DNA from: Castanea sativa
Taxonomy: Eukaryota > Streptophyta > Magnoliopsida > Fagales > Fagaceae
Direction: 5' to 3'
Length of the DNA: 64,000 nt
Assembly: GCF_040712315.1 (NCBI RefSeq)
Contig: NC_134020.1
Coordinates: 45,679,751-45,743,750 of the forward strand
Of the stretch, positions 9,161 through 22,669 are shown piece after piece. A program made the translations under genes and the position numbers. Positions within the stretch are counted from its first letter, which is position 1. Each line of letters begins with the position of its first letter. A model generated the notes under the pieces. That model did no database searches, was not told where the DNA came from, and saw nothing but the letters and a program-made list of their open reading frames with translations.

Positions 9161-12100
9161 AAAGGTAGAGCTGTGTTTTTTCTTCTTCCATATCTATTTT
9201 TGAAGCATATTTTGTGAGACTTCACTGTGATCCAAGCTGATATATTGATTATTGAATCTAATAGGCAAATAGTGGGTTATTTTTCATTGCTTTTTTGCCT
9301 TTAAAAAGTGGGGGGATTTGCTTTGTAGGAACCAGTTTTCACAATTAATTTAATTGTAAGAACTGATTACTTCACTATTAACAAGTACTACTGTGAAATT
9401 TGAGGGTGCTTAAACTAGGGAAGGGAAAGGACTAAGAGGGTCACTTATTGATAAAAATAAAGAATAAAGGATTAACAACGTTGAAGGGGTTATTGATACA
9501 TGATTGCATGTCATAACACTGAAGATATGGCCCTTGGTAGTACATTGGAGATTTTAAAATCCATTGCATTATATTTATCTGCACTTGAATGTCCAAGCAA
9601 TTTGATCAGTAGGATATGGGCTTAGATAATAGATTTGGAAGCACTGATACATACATGTTTTGGAATTTTTGCTGTTAAATTGAAGTTTTGCAATGATTTA
9701 TGACTGTTATGCTACTATTTGAAAGTAGAGTAATAGACAATTTCTAATAATGTCCACTTTCATTAAGTGTTTTTTCTTTTACATGTGCACAAGGTGTTTG
9801 ATGAAATTTCTTAGAGACATTTTGCTGTTATTCTAGAAGCCATAATACTTGCAAAATTGAGAAGTCAGTTTAATGGTGGGGAACATAATTTTTTGTTGGG
9901 TGGGAAGCATAGACAACCACAAAATTTTAGACGGTGGTTAGAGATGATAACCCAAAATAGAAGTGGTAGCTAGATGGTATGTTGAAAAAATTTCTAATTG
10001 AGTAAAGAGGTTAAATGTTTAACCAAAACACTGAAGAGTGAGTTTACCTTCATGCTCTTAAAGTTCAATTTTCTCCTCCTATTGATGCAATAGTTTCAGA
10101 ATGAGTACCTTTTAAGTTTTAAATTTGATTATTTTTCTACTCAAATCTGATGGACTATTTTGTATGTTGATACAAATCTTGACTCAATTATCTTCAAAAT
10201 CCTAAATTCCTTGATATGTTGCTCTAGCAACCTTTCATATGAAAGCCAAGAAACTTTGAATATTTAAATTAATAACATAGATCATGTAGTCCAAACAAGA
10301 TGTTCAAATTTATTATTTATGTCCCTTCCCATTTCTCTCTCTTATTTTAGATAAATATTTTCTTGGGGGAATGATCTTAATCTGTATAGCAGATTGCTTG
10401 CAACCTTGCACTATTGTTGACTACAAGTATTCTCTACATGGGCTGCCAGTGGACTCTGATGAGTACCTTTGTGTATTATATGAGGCTAAACCCTCTCTCT
10501 TTTTGTGCCATTACAATTTCTTTGTTTAATAATGATTTGTGTATAGTTACTTAGAAAGTGTAGCAATAGAATACATATGAATAGTTTTAGGTTTTTTTTT
10601 TTAGTTTGGTTGAGATTTGGGCATCTTCTTTATATAGTTGTTTGGGCTTTTTTTTTCTTCTTTTTTTCCTCCCCAAAAAAATTGTATTTGTTTGCTAAAG
10701 GAAATCAAGGAATACAGTGGCTAAAGTGAATATTTGAAATTAGAATCTCAAAATAAATTACACTATTGGCTACTTTGGGGCTAAGCCACAAATTTGAAAG
10801 CCTTTCTTGGATGACACGAAAGAGGAGAAGAAAGAAAGCAAAAATATTTAAATTTTTACAACATTATTAGATTGTAAGCATGGGATCTCTTATAGTCACT
10901 CTCAAAATTTTACACTATACTACTACCATATGTGGTTATTCTTGACAACATCATAGGCATTGGGAAAACTCCAATTTGACTTTGAAAATATATAACAAAC
11001 TCTTGGAGGAAAAACACCGTTGTCTGAAATTTTAAGAAAATATAAATTCTAATTTAAAAATATATAGATTCTAATTTAAAAGCGGTTTGCACATTCCAGT
11101 CATTTTAAAAGGGTGTTGGTGATTTGCTTTAAATAATTGGGATTGTTGTTCTAATTGAAGGGGTTGCTGATATTTTCTAGAGGTATGAAAGGCTTGGTTT
11201 AGAATAGACAAAAAGTAGATAACTCCATTCAATTATAATCCTGCTTTCATGAAGGAAATGAGGACAAGAAGACAAACATCTCATGTTTATTTGGTAAGGC
11301 TATTTTCTTACAACATAGATAGTTTTATATATAATGTTCCTTTTCCGCGTTGATTTTTTTTTTTTTTGAAAGACTTTTCCACTTTGAATTTCACTTTTAG
11401 TCACACTGTTAATAAAGGGATAACTGCCTTACTAATAATTTTTTTTTTTGGCTTTAATTTTGTGTAAACCTTTTTAATAATTTTATTCCTCATACTCTGG
11501 TAAATTGCTTATATGATTGATGAAAATGTTATGAATTAAACTCAATAGAGCTTTGTTCTAGACTTCTAATTACTTTGGGTGTGGTGTATTGTTGACAAGA
11601 AAAAGAACTTGAAATGGTGACTCTTCTAATTGCAGAATAAAGATGAATTGAGTCTATATATGTAGACACAATAATGTTTTACAATGTTGAGGTTGAATTG
11701 CATGAAATAGGGATTGAGTCTATTGATGGAACTAGAGAAGTACAGGGAAGCAGAAGAATGAACTATTATAATGGTCAACACTCTCTAATGTTCACAGCCA
11801 CTATTATATAAGCATATAAATCTTTTTGATGCCAAAATTTAATGGTTGTTCATGCTTAGCAATTCTTCTGTTGATGTAAGTAATGAAGATCAAAATCTTA
11901 TAGAAACGAAGTAATTTGAGACGTACATAATTAAATGATATAATAGTTCTCAACTCTCTCTATTTCTTTGAGCATTTAGATTAATGAAAATTCTGTATCT
12001 TTGTTGTGTATTGAGGTAGCACCATGAAAGGTTAATTAGCAAATACAAGATTCTCTTTCTATGAAACATGTTTCTCCAACTTAGTTAGCCTAATTTGTTT

Positions 12101-13542
12101 ATTGATTAATTTAAACCCTTTTCTTTCTTCCTTTTTTTTCCCTATTTATTTATTATAGATTTTATGCAAAGATGATCCATACTGCATTGATTCAGTATCA
12201 GTTACCTAAAATTGTCAGATTTATAAGAACTATGATTGCATATTAAAAGTTTGTTGCTTTAAACTATTTCATCATTTTTGGCAAAAGCTCTTTAGCCATC
12301 AGATGCTCTTGCGATTTAAAATGCTTTAAAACAATTGGGCTCTAGATGATATAGAGGCATTTACCCCACTTGGTATATATCATTGGATACAAGTTTCTGT
12401 ATGGGTTAACAGCTTTAGGATGTTCACTGTAATAAAAAAAAAAAACATTTTGTGTAACTGGTTACCATCTTTGCATTGTACCATTGGGACCCAAATATTA
12501 GAAAGATGCTTCTTATGGAGTATATCTTTTAATGCCTCAATCCAGCCTTAACAATTGCTGGTTTTCTTGCACATAGTGACCCATTTGTGCTTCCAGTAAT
12601 TGGAAAGAGGAAGCTGATGAAGAAGATCCTTTACTGGTGATTCTTGTAGGTTGATTATTAAGCTGATCCATACTGATCCTTTTTATGGAATTTGCAGGGT
12701 TTTTTCAATGATTAACGTTAATTCTATTACTGATTTTAAACTTGTGCACACATTCTTTATGCAGTGACCACAGAGCACTTCTTAAACTTTATTAGGATGA
12801 AAATATGCAAAGTGTAATGGAAAGGAAAGAGCATTCTGTTAGGAATTTTTTTAATTATATCCAATTAGCTTGCAGAAAATGGAGGATATGAGAATGCAAT
12901 TTGTAGATCTATTATCAAGCACTGAATTTGTAGATTTTCAATTTTTCTATTTTCAAGTGTAAGTATTCCTTCCCCTTTCTCAGTTTTTTTTTTTCCATTT
13001 TTTATAACACTTTATAACACCATTTTATTCAAAAGAAATCTAATTGAGTTTGTGGCTGGTGCAACTTTTCTTCTTTATTTCCTTTTTAATTTAACCATTG
13101 GAATAATTGTATAATATATTTTTCCATGGTAGGATTTACTCTTTATGATATGTGTATAGGTTTACAACCAAAACATCTGTGATTAGGAGAAGTTTTGCAC
13201 AATCCTTTGGGCTAAACACTACCCAAATGTAGTGCAGTGCAAAAGAAAAGGAAATAGAAGATCATTCTACACTAAAAAAGTTAGGAAAGTTGACATTCAT
13301 CATGCATCCTTCAATGGAACAGTTTTATCTCTTTCCTCTACCATAGATTGTTTTATTATAAAAGTGAAAATGACCCGTTTGTTATGCAAACAAATGTGCA
13401 AGATAACATAAATTATATTGGTGGTGAATAGTAAATTTAATTGCAGTTGAGCATTGTATGAAGACATCACCATAACATTTTTTTTTTTTTAAAGCCAAGT
13501 TATAGTAGCAAAATAAATAATTTTATTTTTTGTTTAACTATC
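9161..13542. other. Long AT-rich stretch, one more exon-like piece
   Basis: No convincing gene was found. A 40-bp exon-like block at 12597-12636 (acceptor GTGCTTCCAG, then NWKEEADEEDPLL, then TG|GTGATT) reads acidic and coding-like, but it has no partner exon in phase that I can identify. The rest is AT-rich with homopolymer runs. Confidence 0.35.
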
Positions 13543-13569
13543 CCATGTATCACACGGATTAGCGACTAG
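13543..13569 (+). mobile_element. Helitron-type 3' terminus
   Basis: The short stem CCATG-TATCA-CACGG (one mismatch, 13543-13557) is followed after eight bases by CTAG (13566-13569) and a flanking T. It marks the exact right border of the 10.7-kb insertion into copy A of the duplicated segment. The 5' end of this element is not certain. It could be anywhere back to about 2825. Confidence 0.45.
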
Positions 13570-13690
13570 TATAATAATAATACCTTTGCCGAAAGCTAAA
13601 CACACATGAGACACAAAAACAATAATATCACTTTTGATAAAAAAAAAAAAGAAAAAAAAGAAGAAAAAAAGAAGAAGATACTAATAATAA

Positions 13691-14242
13691 GAGCATTCGC
13701 ATTAGGAAATGACATCCTATCCTATTTTATCATCCCAAAAAACTACTTTATCAATTATACAAAACACCCAGCATCCCAACTTTTATTTTACAATACTACA
13801 CATTAAAATAATATTAACTATACAATCAAATAATAAACAAATTATATTTCTCTCCTTTCTAATTTTTGTCTCTCTGTCACTCTTACCGCACAGCAACCAT
13901 CCTCTCAACCACACCACCTCCAGACATCCACCACCGTGACCCCAAACCCGCCACAATCCCAGCAAAATACCAATCCACCATCGGTATCACTCTCTCTGAG
14001 CAAAATCAAAGCCTTGTCTCGCCATCTAGCGAAAATCAATAGCAAAATCAAAACTCAAAATTCATAGCAAAATCAAAACGCAAAATTCATAGCAAAATCA
14101 AAACCTGATCCACCGATCTCGCCACCCACCGATCTCCACCGTTGTCAACACCCACGCCAATCTCCATTGTTGTCAAAACTCACGACCCACTGTCGTCAAA
14201 ACCCACGTCGACCCATGCCCACATTAGTCACAAACCCACCAC

Positions 14243-14315
<73 letters not shown>

Positions 14316-14471
14316 AACCCACAACTGCTAGATGAGAGAGAGAAAGGGTCATCGGAGAGAGCACAGGGTCTTGGGTCTGAAGAGAGCAGATGAGAAAGAG
14401 AGAAAAGAAGGCATATAATGAGAGAGGAGAGAGAAATTTCAGGGTTAAAAAGGAGGAGAGAGTATTAAAAA

Positions 14472-14502
<31 letters not shown>

Positions 14503-14667
14503 GAATTGTGCTACAGTGCAATTCTAAAGGTAGAATTGCACTGTAGCACTATTGCGAAAAAATTTGCAATAGTTGATTTTTAGAAGTCCAGATGATGCTT
14601 GGTTTTTGTGTGAAAATTGTAAAACCTTCCTACATATGGCCATTTAGCATGCCCAGTGTGAATGCTC
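13691..14667. mobile_element. Non-autonomous Harbinger-type element, TSD TAA
   Basis: The TIRs are GAGCATTCGCATT and the complement of AGTGTGAATGCTC, flanked by TAA (13688-13690, 14668-14670). The paralogous site at 25057-25076 reads ...AATAATAAGACCC with a single TAA, an intact empty site. Subterminal blocks (CATCCTATCCTATTTTA and the GCACTGTAGCAC hairpin) are shared, in opposite orientation, with the element at 25537-26580. The core (13890-14240) is Pro/Thr-codon-rich and contains repeated AGCAAAATCAAAAC units and a long GA microsatellite. No transposase was seen. Confidence 0.85.
14238..14309. repeat. (GA)n microsatellite, about 35 units
   Basis: Pure GA/AG run of about 71 bases inside the Harbinger-type element. 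Confidence 0.95.
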
Positions 14668-15540
14668 TAAGACCCTATAATTGACACAAGTGGGGCCGCA
14701 CCAGTAATGTTATCTTTTTGAGGATAAACGGAAAAACAGTAATATTACCATTGATTTAAAGAAAAAAAAAAAAGTACACCTCTTAAAGCATATCTTTTTG
14801 CAGGACTCATGAGGGATTCGAAATAAGTGATGTGATGGAGAAAAAAAATGCTGCCTTGATTTGATTTTAGAGCTGGACATTAAAAAAAATTAAATAAATA
14901 AAATTTAGTTACAAAATTAATTGTAATCTAAAATTACAATTATTTTTAAAAAAAATATTAACATTACTACATATTTAGTTACTATATGATCTATAAGCTC
15001 ATATTTTATGCATAATTTTAAATTACAAAAACTTGCAATTTAAACAATTTATTGATAGTTATTGATCTTTAATTTCCTAAAAATTTTGCAAATATAGAGG
15101 ATATAAAATAATGTAATTTATTGGTATATTTTTCAAAATTCACCTTTAATAAAAAAAAAATCTTAAGTAAGGTTATAGTCTTAATTTACAACTAATTTTG
15201 TAATCAAACTTTGCCCTTATAAAAAAAAAATAAAAAAAAAGATATTTTCACATATTCTATTTTTTTAATGCATCACATAAAAAAGCTACTTTATTTATTT
15301 TAGGGTGAACTATGTATTTGGTCCTTATCCTTTATACCATACTAGTATGGGTTGCACGTGCTGGCCGTTTAATGAGAAAATTAAAATTGATTTTTTTTTT
15401 TGTTGAAGAAATATGAAGTCATGTACTTAAATTTAAAATAGTTATTTGAAAATCTATGTACCTTGACAATTTCTTAGAACTTATTTACTAAATGTAATAT
15501 CTACTCACCAAAAATTGCTACAAAGAATGATAATGAATGT

Positions 15541-16358
15541 TGTAAGGACACAATTCGAGCCCAGACCCACAATCAGAAGGGAATGGGCCTGAAAGCCTTT
15601 TTACAATGAAATTTGTAGAGAGTGGGTTTGAAATCTAAGTTCTAATGATGTTTAAATAAGAAAGAATGATGGGCTTTGGGCTCAATGGCACTTCAAGGAG
15701 TGGTTTAAATGAATATGAATGAAAAACTTCTCCTCGGACACAATCCGAGGATAGTTTATATTACTGATGCTCAAGATAGATTACAATTGTGGACAATCAA
15801 ATTTACAATGTACTTTTCTTTCTTTTCTTTCCAAAAGGGTCTCCTCTTTACCAAATGTCCCTTCTCTCTTTTATACTCCCTTTCTCTTCCCCTTCTCATC
15901 CTCCACCTCATGGTTAGACTGCTGGTTTAGATACTTGTCTCATCCACCTTCCCTAAAGTCTCAGAAGATAGGAACCAAGTTTCAAACCTGATATTCAGGT
16001 CTCACTTCCCTATTAATGCAGTCAGAATATCATATGCAGAGCATTCAATGCGGGGGCGGTGATAAACAGCTTTATCTTAGATATTCTATTGTCCTTCTTC
16101 TTATCTTCTACGTGTACCGTATCTAGAACATAGCCTGTGAATTTAACCAACCTTTCTCCCACCTCAGCTTTATATAGCCAAGGACACAATCTTCCTCGAA
16201 TATACCTTTTCAGACATTATCTCTCATTTGTTTAGTATTTTCTTATGGGTTAACATTCATACACCCTCGGACCATCCTGTGTCCTCGGACTGGGCTTTTA
16301 GCCCGAAGAATACTCTTTGAGCCAACCCAGATATATTCCTGGGCCCAATGGCCCTACA
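15541..16358. repeat. Solo LTR, 818 bp, TSD AATGT
   Basis: Begins TGTAAGGACACAATTCGAGC and ends GGCCCAATGGCCCTACA, with AATGT on both sides (15536-15540, 16359-16363). Same family as 61818-62651 and the partial copy at 63242. Internal marks are a CCTCGGAC...GTCCGAGG-type motif pair near each end and the TATCTTAGATATTC block. There are no internal retroelement genes, so it arose by LTR-LTR recombination. Confidence 0.9.
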
Positions 16359-17019
16359 AATGTCATCATCTTTCTACAATATTTAAATTTTTGTAATAAA
16401 TGATAATATATGCTACAATTTTTTTTTTTTTTTGAAAATCTTCATTAAATTAAATATTTGCAATCATCTACAATGAAGATTTTGTTAGTCATATTTCATT
16501 CTTTATTATAATATTTTATGAGTCTAACTACAATGTTAGCTTACTTATTTTTAATGAATACCCTTTTAAACAGGAAAATAAATTAAAAAAATAACAAAAT
16601 AACAAAAGATATATGTCATCAAAGTTTCTATTAGATAATTAAAATTATAAGTGTAGAAGATTTAAACCTAATATATTAGTGTTCTTTAGGTAACAAATAG
16701 AACACCATATATCCTCATTCTAACTTTCCAAGTATGACTATTAGTCTACCACATAAAATTCAAAATACACAAAGAAATTTGTTGGGAGATTAAAATTTAG
16801 TAGGATTATATTAGACATTGTACAATGGAATATTTTAGGAATTATAAGATTTTGTTAGGGTTTAACTAAGAGAAAAATAATAGGGGTATATGCTCATTTA
16901 CAAAATATAAATGATGAAATTATTCAGCTTTAGTTTAAGGGGGAAATGCAACTACCCCGAACATAAAGACGAAAGTGTTACTACGTCAATTTGTGTGTGT
17001 GTTATGTGTGTGTAAAACA

Positions 17020-17022
<3 letters not shown>

Positions 17023-17063
<41 letters not shown>
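17023..17063. repeat. (TG)n microsatellite
   Basis: About 20 TG units after a shorter, interrupted TG run from 16990. Confidence 0.95.
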
Positions 17064-17065
<2 letters not shown>

Positions 17066-17277
17066 ATTTTTATTTTTAAAAAAAACTTGAAACAATGTGT
17101 AAAAAAAATCAACCTAAAAAAATTATGCATTAAACAATGAATTTTAGTTCAAAAAATTCAATAAACCAAAAAAGAAGTCTAGAAATACAACAAAAAGTCA
17201 TGATATTTTTACAAGACCTTTATTTTTAGCTATGGTGTGGGTCCTAGTCTGATATTTTATTATTTTATTTTTGAATA

Positions 17278-19830
17278 AGGTTACATCCACAATATTTTCA
17301 TAATAAATCTTAGGTGGTAAATTGCTACTGGTTTTAAATTGGGCTAACCACTTTTAACCATGCATTTAATAATAAAATAAAAAGCCAACTGAAAAAAAAT
17401 TGTGCCTAAAACAATGAGTTTTTGCTTACGAAATTTGACTAAACAAAAAAAGAAGCCTAGGAACACAACAAAATGTCACACAAAAAAGAAGTTCAAAAAT
17501 ATAACAAAATGTCACAGCATTTTCATAATATTTTTTATTTCCAGCTATGGTAGGTCCCAGTTTGATATTTTATTATTTAATTTTTACGTTCACAGTATTT
17601 TCACAATAAATCTTAGGTAAAATATTATTACTGGGTTTAAAATTATGCATTAAAAAAAGAGGACAATACAAGAAAATTGTGCATGAAACGTACAATGAAT
17701 TTTGGCTCACCCAATTTAACTATATATACTAAAAAAGAAGTCTAAAAATACAACAAAATATTAAAACATTTTCACAATACTTTTATTTTTAGGATTCGAA
17801 TAGATATATATTTGAGAGAAATGCTACATCCATAACATTTTTAGAATAAGTTTTAAATGACAAGTTGTTATTAGTTTTAAATTAAACCCACTACTGATGT
17901 CACTTTTTTATCCTTCAAAAATACCTTGCCACATAAAATTTGTTTCAAAATTATTGTGAAAATGTTGTGGACATAATATTTCTTTTTATTTTATTTTATT
18001 TTGATCTATAAGGAACTGAGATCTCACCATTGTGAAAATATTGTGACAAGAAGAAGATGTTATAACATTTTCATAATACATTTATTTTTTAGTTGTGATT
18101 GGTCTGAGTTTCTTATTTTATTATTTTATTTTAACCTTTAAAAAATTGACACCTCAATAATAATGAAAATATTGTAAAAATTTGTTGCGTCAGTGTAATT
18201 GTGTATGCACATATAATATTTAAAAGTACAAGCAAAACCAGTGTATTGTAAAAAGAAAGAAAAAAAAGGGCCAATGAACAGTGCAAATTGTCAATAATTG
18301 TGAAAATATTGTAAGAATTTGTTAAGTCAGTGTAACTGTACATACACATATAAATATTTAAAAGAAAAAACAAAAACAGCACAACCAAAACTAGCATATT
18401 GTGGTCTGTGGGGAAAAAAAAAAAACCTAATGAATAATGTTATGACAGTGTTGCGAAAAATATTGTGATGTAGCACTTTCTTTTTTCATAATACCTTTAG
18501 TTTTAGTTGTGAATGATTCTAGTATGATATTTTATTTTAACCTATAAGGAATTAACATATCAACAATTGCAAAAATATTGTGACAATTTATTGTGTTAAC
18601 TAACAGCTTTATATATAAATAATAAAAAAAAGAAGAGTGGACAGGACGAGATTACTGCAAAAAAAAAAAACAGAGAAAAAAAAAAGAAAGCAGCGGAAAA
18701 AAGAAAAGAAAAAGAAAGCAGCAACAGTGTAGAGGTTGAAACCAAAGCACTGTTTAAAACTTGAAAAAAAAAATAAAGATTAAGGGACTCAATCAACCAA
18801 ATGTGTATGGGGTATTGGCGCTTTTTATATAGCTAATAGAAGAAGAGAGTATAGAGCATCTTCAATAGACTCTCTAAAGCCAATTATGGAGAGCAAACCT
18901 ACAAAAAAACCCCTTCAACAGCCTCTCCATCTCCAAATTTCTTTTTAGATTTGTTACAATAGCTCTCTAGGTATGGAGAGTACTGTAGCAATTACTGTAA
19001 CTCCTCCAAACATTATCCTCCCTTACAGGGGCAACTTCATGATTTTTGTCTAGGAGTCAATAAGAAATATTATCAATCTTACAAGTTATATCTTTTTCAA
19101 TGTACATAGTCAAACAATCATTTATTCACTAATCCCCCATTCGATTGCGCAATTCATTCTTGATATATGTTTACAATTCTTTAATTTATAAGTTTACAAT
19201 TCTTTAAATGTTTTATAATTTTATTTTCATTTAGTGTTAATTTACCGACCCACTCACATAGCCAACAACCACTACCACTCACAAGTCACAAATTCGGTCA
19301 AATAGTCAAATTGCAAAAAAGAACTCATAACTTTATATTAAAACAATGCAAACACTGTTGCAGTAATAGTAAAGAGTAAAAACACAGGAAAAAAGGTTAA
19401 TTTGTCAAAGAATAAAAACTCAACCAAAACAACAGATCAAGACACAATAACCCCTTGCCAGCGGCCCACCCACACACACGGTCAGAGACTCAACATTCAA
19501 CAACAAAAAAGTAAAGTGAAGAGAGCTAAGACGAAGTGACAGAGAATAAAAGAAAAAAGAAAAGTGAAGATAGAGATAAGGGAAAGGTGTGGGGGAAATA
19601 AAAGGAGGAAAAAAAAAAAACGTGTGGATGAAAACAAAGGGGAAAAATTAAATTAAAACTAAAAAATTGAAATTGAGAAATGCCATTACAATATTTTTAT
19701 AATAAATTTTAAGTGGTGAGTTGTTACTAACTAATACTGATAAAAAAAAATTGTTAAGTGAAGTGTTCAAGTTAAAATCAATAATAACTTACCACATATA
19801 ATTTATTATAAAAATATTATAAAATAAAAT
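17278..19830. repeat. Cluster of related AT-rich MITEs
   Basis: Repeated blocks with TACATCCACAATATTTTCA-type ends and centres with AAATCTTAGGTGGTAAATTG or similar occur at about 17278-17360, 17585-17640, 17815-17982, 18010-18170, 18270-18320, 18440-18475, 18560-18590 and 19677-19830. The copy at 17815-17982 shows both inverted ends. They belong to the same family as 3184-3359. There are no genes. A 13-mer (GAGCATCTTCAAT) at 18855 looks like one end of a truncated Harbinger-type element. Confidence 0.55.
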
Positions 19831-20355
19831 ATTTAAAAAAAATATTAAAAAAATAATGAATAAAAAATATTTAAATAAGATAAAAAAAAGAAGACGCCAA
19901 TTGAAAAGTATATTTAAAAAAATAGATAAATAAAAGATAAAATTAACGGTACACTCCGCGTACAGTACCGAAGAGGCTACTGGTGTTGAAAAGGAAGAGT
20001 ATTGTGTTGTCCGTGTGAGCACTACCATGATACCGTTCCATGTGTGTCAGTTGTCTCCTGACTTTCCTCTAATTTTCTGACAACGCGTAATGGATCGAAA
20101 ACTTTTATGAATTTTCCACAATACATGCCAGCAACTTTACCACTCTTTCCACAATACGTGCCTTCTCTTTTTGACTGAAAATTAACTCTGATGGGTTTTT
20201 ACCTTCTCCTATAGTTGCTTGGCCATACCCAAACACCATTGACAACAACAATCTCAATTTTACAATATTAATTACCTTGTTGCAAAATGACATGTTATAA
20301 TTCAAATATAATTTTTTTATTCAAATCTTAAGATAAAAAATAAAAATACTACGGT

Positions 20356-21090
20356 GGTGTTTGGTACGGGGTAATGTTTTAGGATTCTCAGGAATGTTTA
20401 AAGATTTCCATGTTTGGTTGCAAATTATGTTAGGAAATCAGATGCCAGGGGAATCCTTAAACCTCTCTCAGTAGGAATGTAGATTCCCTTTAAAACAGGT
20501 GGGAATCCAGATTCCTAAACTTAAAAGAAATTGTATTTTTTATAAATTGACAATTTTAACCCTTTTTCCTTATCATTTAAGTAATTAAGATAAACTATAA
20601 AACAAACTATCAATATCTTCTCTCTTGTCTTTATCTTTTCCTACCAAAACAACATAAACAGGATAAATAACTCTGTTAATAGTTATTTTAGTATTATTCT
20701 TGTCATTTTGAAATGTTAGATCACAGTTTTAATGAATGTGTTGCTAATTGATAGTTTATATAATATTTTTTATCTATCTATTTAGAGTAATATATTTTTT
20801 TAAAGGACTAATTAATAGTTTATATATATTTTTTCATTATTTATTTAAAAGAAGATTTTTTTTTAATGGGCTTGGTACTTCACATTCAAATCTAAGGACA
20901 AAATGAGAAAAACAAATAATTCATTTAAGATTCTTGGAAATACACCAAACATTATCATCTCACATTCTTGGGAATCTCCCAATAAAACCAAATATAGAAA
21001 TAGCTACATTCCTAGGAATGTGATTCCTAGGAATCACATTCCTGGGAATCTGGATGCCAGGAGTAATGTGGATTCTCCGTACCAAACGCC
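20356..21090. mobile_element. 735-bp TIR element (GGTGTTTGGTACGG ends)
   Basis: The left end GGTGTTTGGTACGG pairs with the right end CCGTACCAAACGCC. Subterminal blocks (AGGATTCTCAGGAATG / CATTCCTAGGAATG-type) are also inverted. The centre is AT-rich without a transposase. A clear target duplication was not identified. Confidence 0.65.
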
Positions 21091-21834
21091 ACATACGATC
21101 AAACTCAACAAAGGTAAAATGAAATCTGATTTCAAGTCAACTGTAAAAAAAAAAAAAAAAAATGTTACAATTGATTAAAATCAACCACTTTATAAATGAC
21201 AAATGAATTGTCTCCAAGTGTGTTGAATTATGATTAATGATCAAATTTGATAAGGTCTTGACGTTTCAATTTTTATAACTTAAATTTCTAAGCAGAAAAT
21301 TGTCAATATTAGCCACATAATTTTCCATGTGACTTCTACTTTAATAAAATTAATAAAAAAAAACCCTACCAAACTCTCTCTCTCTCTCTCTCTCAAAACC
21401 AAAATAAAAAATTGGAGTTTAGATTTCAACTTTCACCGCTTTTTATTAAAATTTATATTTGAACCTTGACATTTGATTCTTTATATAAAATTAGCTTATA
21501 ACTCCATACATATACATGGATATACTTAAAAGATACACATTAAAATGCATAGTATAATAATCTTACATATATAATTTAAATATTATTGATAGTCATTCTT
21601 AATTTTTTTTAACGCTTTAAAAAGTCTTGTAAGAATGTTACTAGGTAGAAAATGTAAATTGTCCATTTTTTAAATATTTTTATATTCATTAATTTAGACT
21701 TTTTAGTTTTTTTACACAATAACTCACTTGAATAGATATTTATGATATGGTCCCACATTTGATTCCAAAATTAAGAAATAAAACTTTCTTTAAAAATAAA
21801 TAATTTAGGACATATAGTGCAAAATTGAACTTCA

Positions 21835-21871
21835 ATTGTAGAATCCAATTGGATTTTCTCTAAATTTTACC

Positions 21872-21912
<41 letters not shown>

Positions 21913-22273
21913 TGTGCCAAATGAATTGTTTTTAGTTATAAAAAAGGCTCATAAATATAAAATCATTCAAACTCTCTCTTCCTCTAATATTATATATAGT
22001 GTTAGATATATGATTATATTTTTTATGATTTATTTATATTGGACTCCTTGTTTTCTACTCTAAATCAACTTATTTGGCAGAAAAATTAAAAAAATTCGAT
22101 TAGATAGAACACATGCCGTGAAATTAAACTCTAATTGAAATCCAATTTTTAAACTGAAGTAACTAACTTGGTTCAAAAATTTAAAAATTTTGATTAAATG
22201 GGACACATGGCGCAAAATTAGACTTTAATTGAATTCCAATTTAAAATTTAATTGGATTTTCTCTCAGTTTTAC

Positions 22274-22318
<45 letters not shown>

Positions 22319-22668
22319 TGACTTATAAACTTGAATTGTTTTTAGTTCTACAAAAAAAAATGCTCATAAATATAAAACTATTCAAAAATTATGTTTTTTA
22401 TGGTTTCCTTATATTGGACTCCTCGTTTTTTATACTAAATTAACTCATTTGATACAAAAATTTAAAAACTTAGATTAGATGGGACAGATATTGCAAAATT
22501 AAACTGTAATTGAAATCCAATTTTTATATTGAATTAACTCACTTGGCATAAAAATTTAAAAACTTAGATTAGATGGGACATGTGGCAGAAAAATTGGACT
22601 CTAATTAAGTTCTAATTTGAAATTTAATTGGATTTTCTCTCAATTTTACCTATTACTATATATATAGA
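21835..22668. repeat. Tandem AT-rich repeat, period about 400 bp, with (AT)n tracts
   Basis: The string AATTGGATTTTCTCT followed by a TTTTAC(C/T)TATTA block and an AT tract recurs at about 21848, 22252 and 22627. Between them are repeated GATTAGATGGGACA and AACTCACTTGG... blocks. (AT)n runs are at 21877-21906 and 22279-22316. The last copy coincides with the 5' end of the probable Helitron. Confidence 0.75.
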
Positions 22669-22669
22669 G

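Larger units (their letters stand above)
13570..15341 (+). repeat. Duplicated segment, copy A, part 2
   Basis: Matches copy B in order: ACCGAAAGCTAAA block (23350), GATACTAATAATAAGACCC (25057), GTACACCTCTTA (25525), GAGGGATT...GCTGCCTTGATTTG (26611-26660), and the start of the GGGTGAACTATGTATTTGG element (27100). A Harbinger-type element at 13691-14667 is absent from copy B. The match breaks at 15341 and resumes at 22670. Confidence 0.75.
15342..22668 (-). mobile_element. Probable 7.3-kb Helitron (minus orientation), itself full of nested TEs
   Basis: On the minus strand the 3' end shows the GCACGTGC palindrome (15354-15361), then CTAG (15345-15342) and a flanking T. The 5' end at 22668 reads TCTATATATATAGTAATAGG. 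The DNA on the two sides (TATCCTTTATACCATA at 15341 and TTTAATTTGGCCCATAAT at 22670) joins into one continuous match to copy B at 27127-27170, so the whole interval is absent there. One extra base (22669) remains at the 5' junction. No Rep/helicase frame was recognised. The contents are a solo LTR, a cluster of MITEs, a 735-bp TIR element and AT tandem repeats. An antisense coding-like frame at 20105-20305 was not recognised. Confidence 0.6.
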
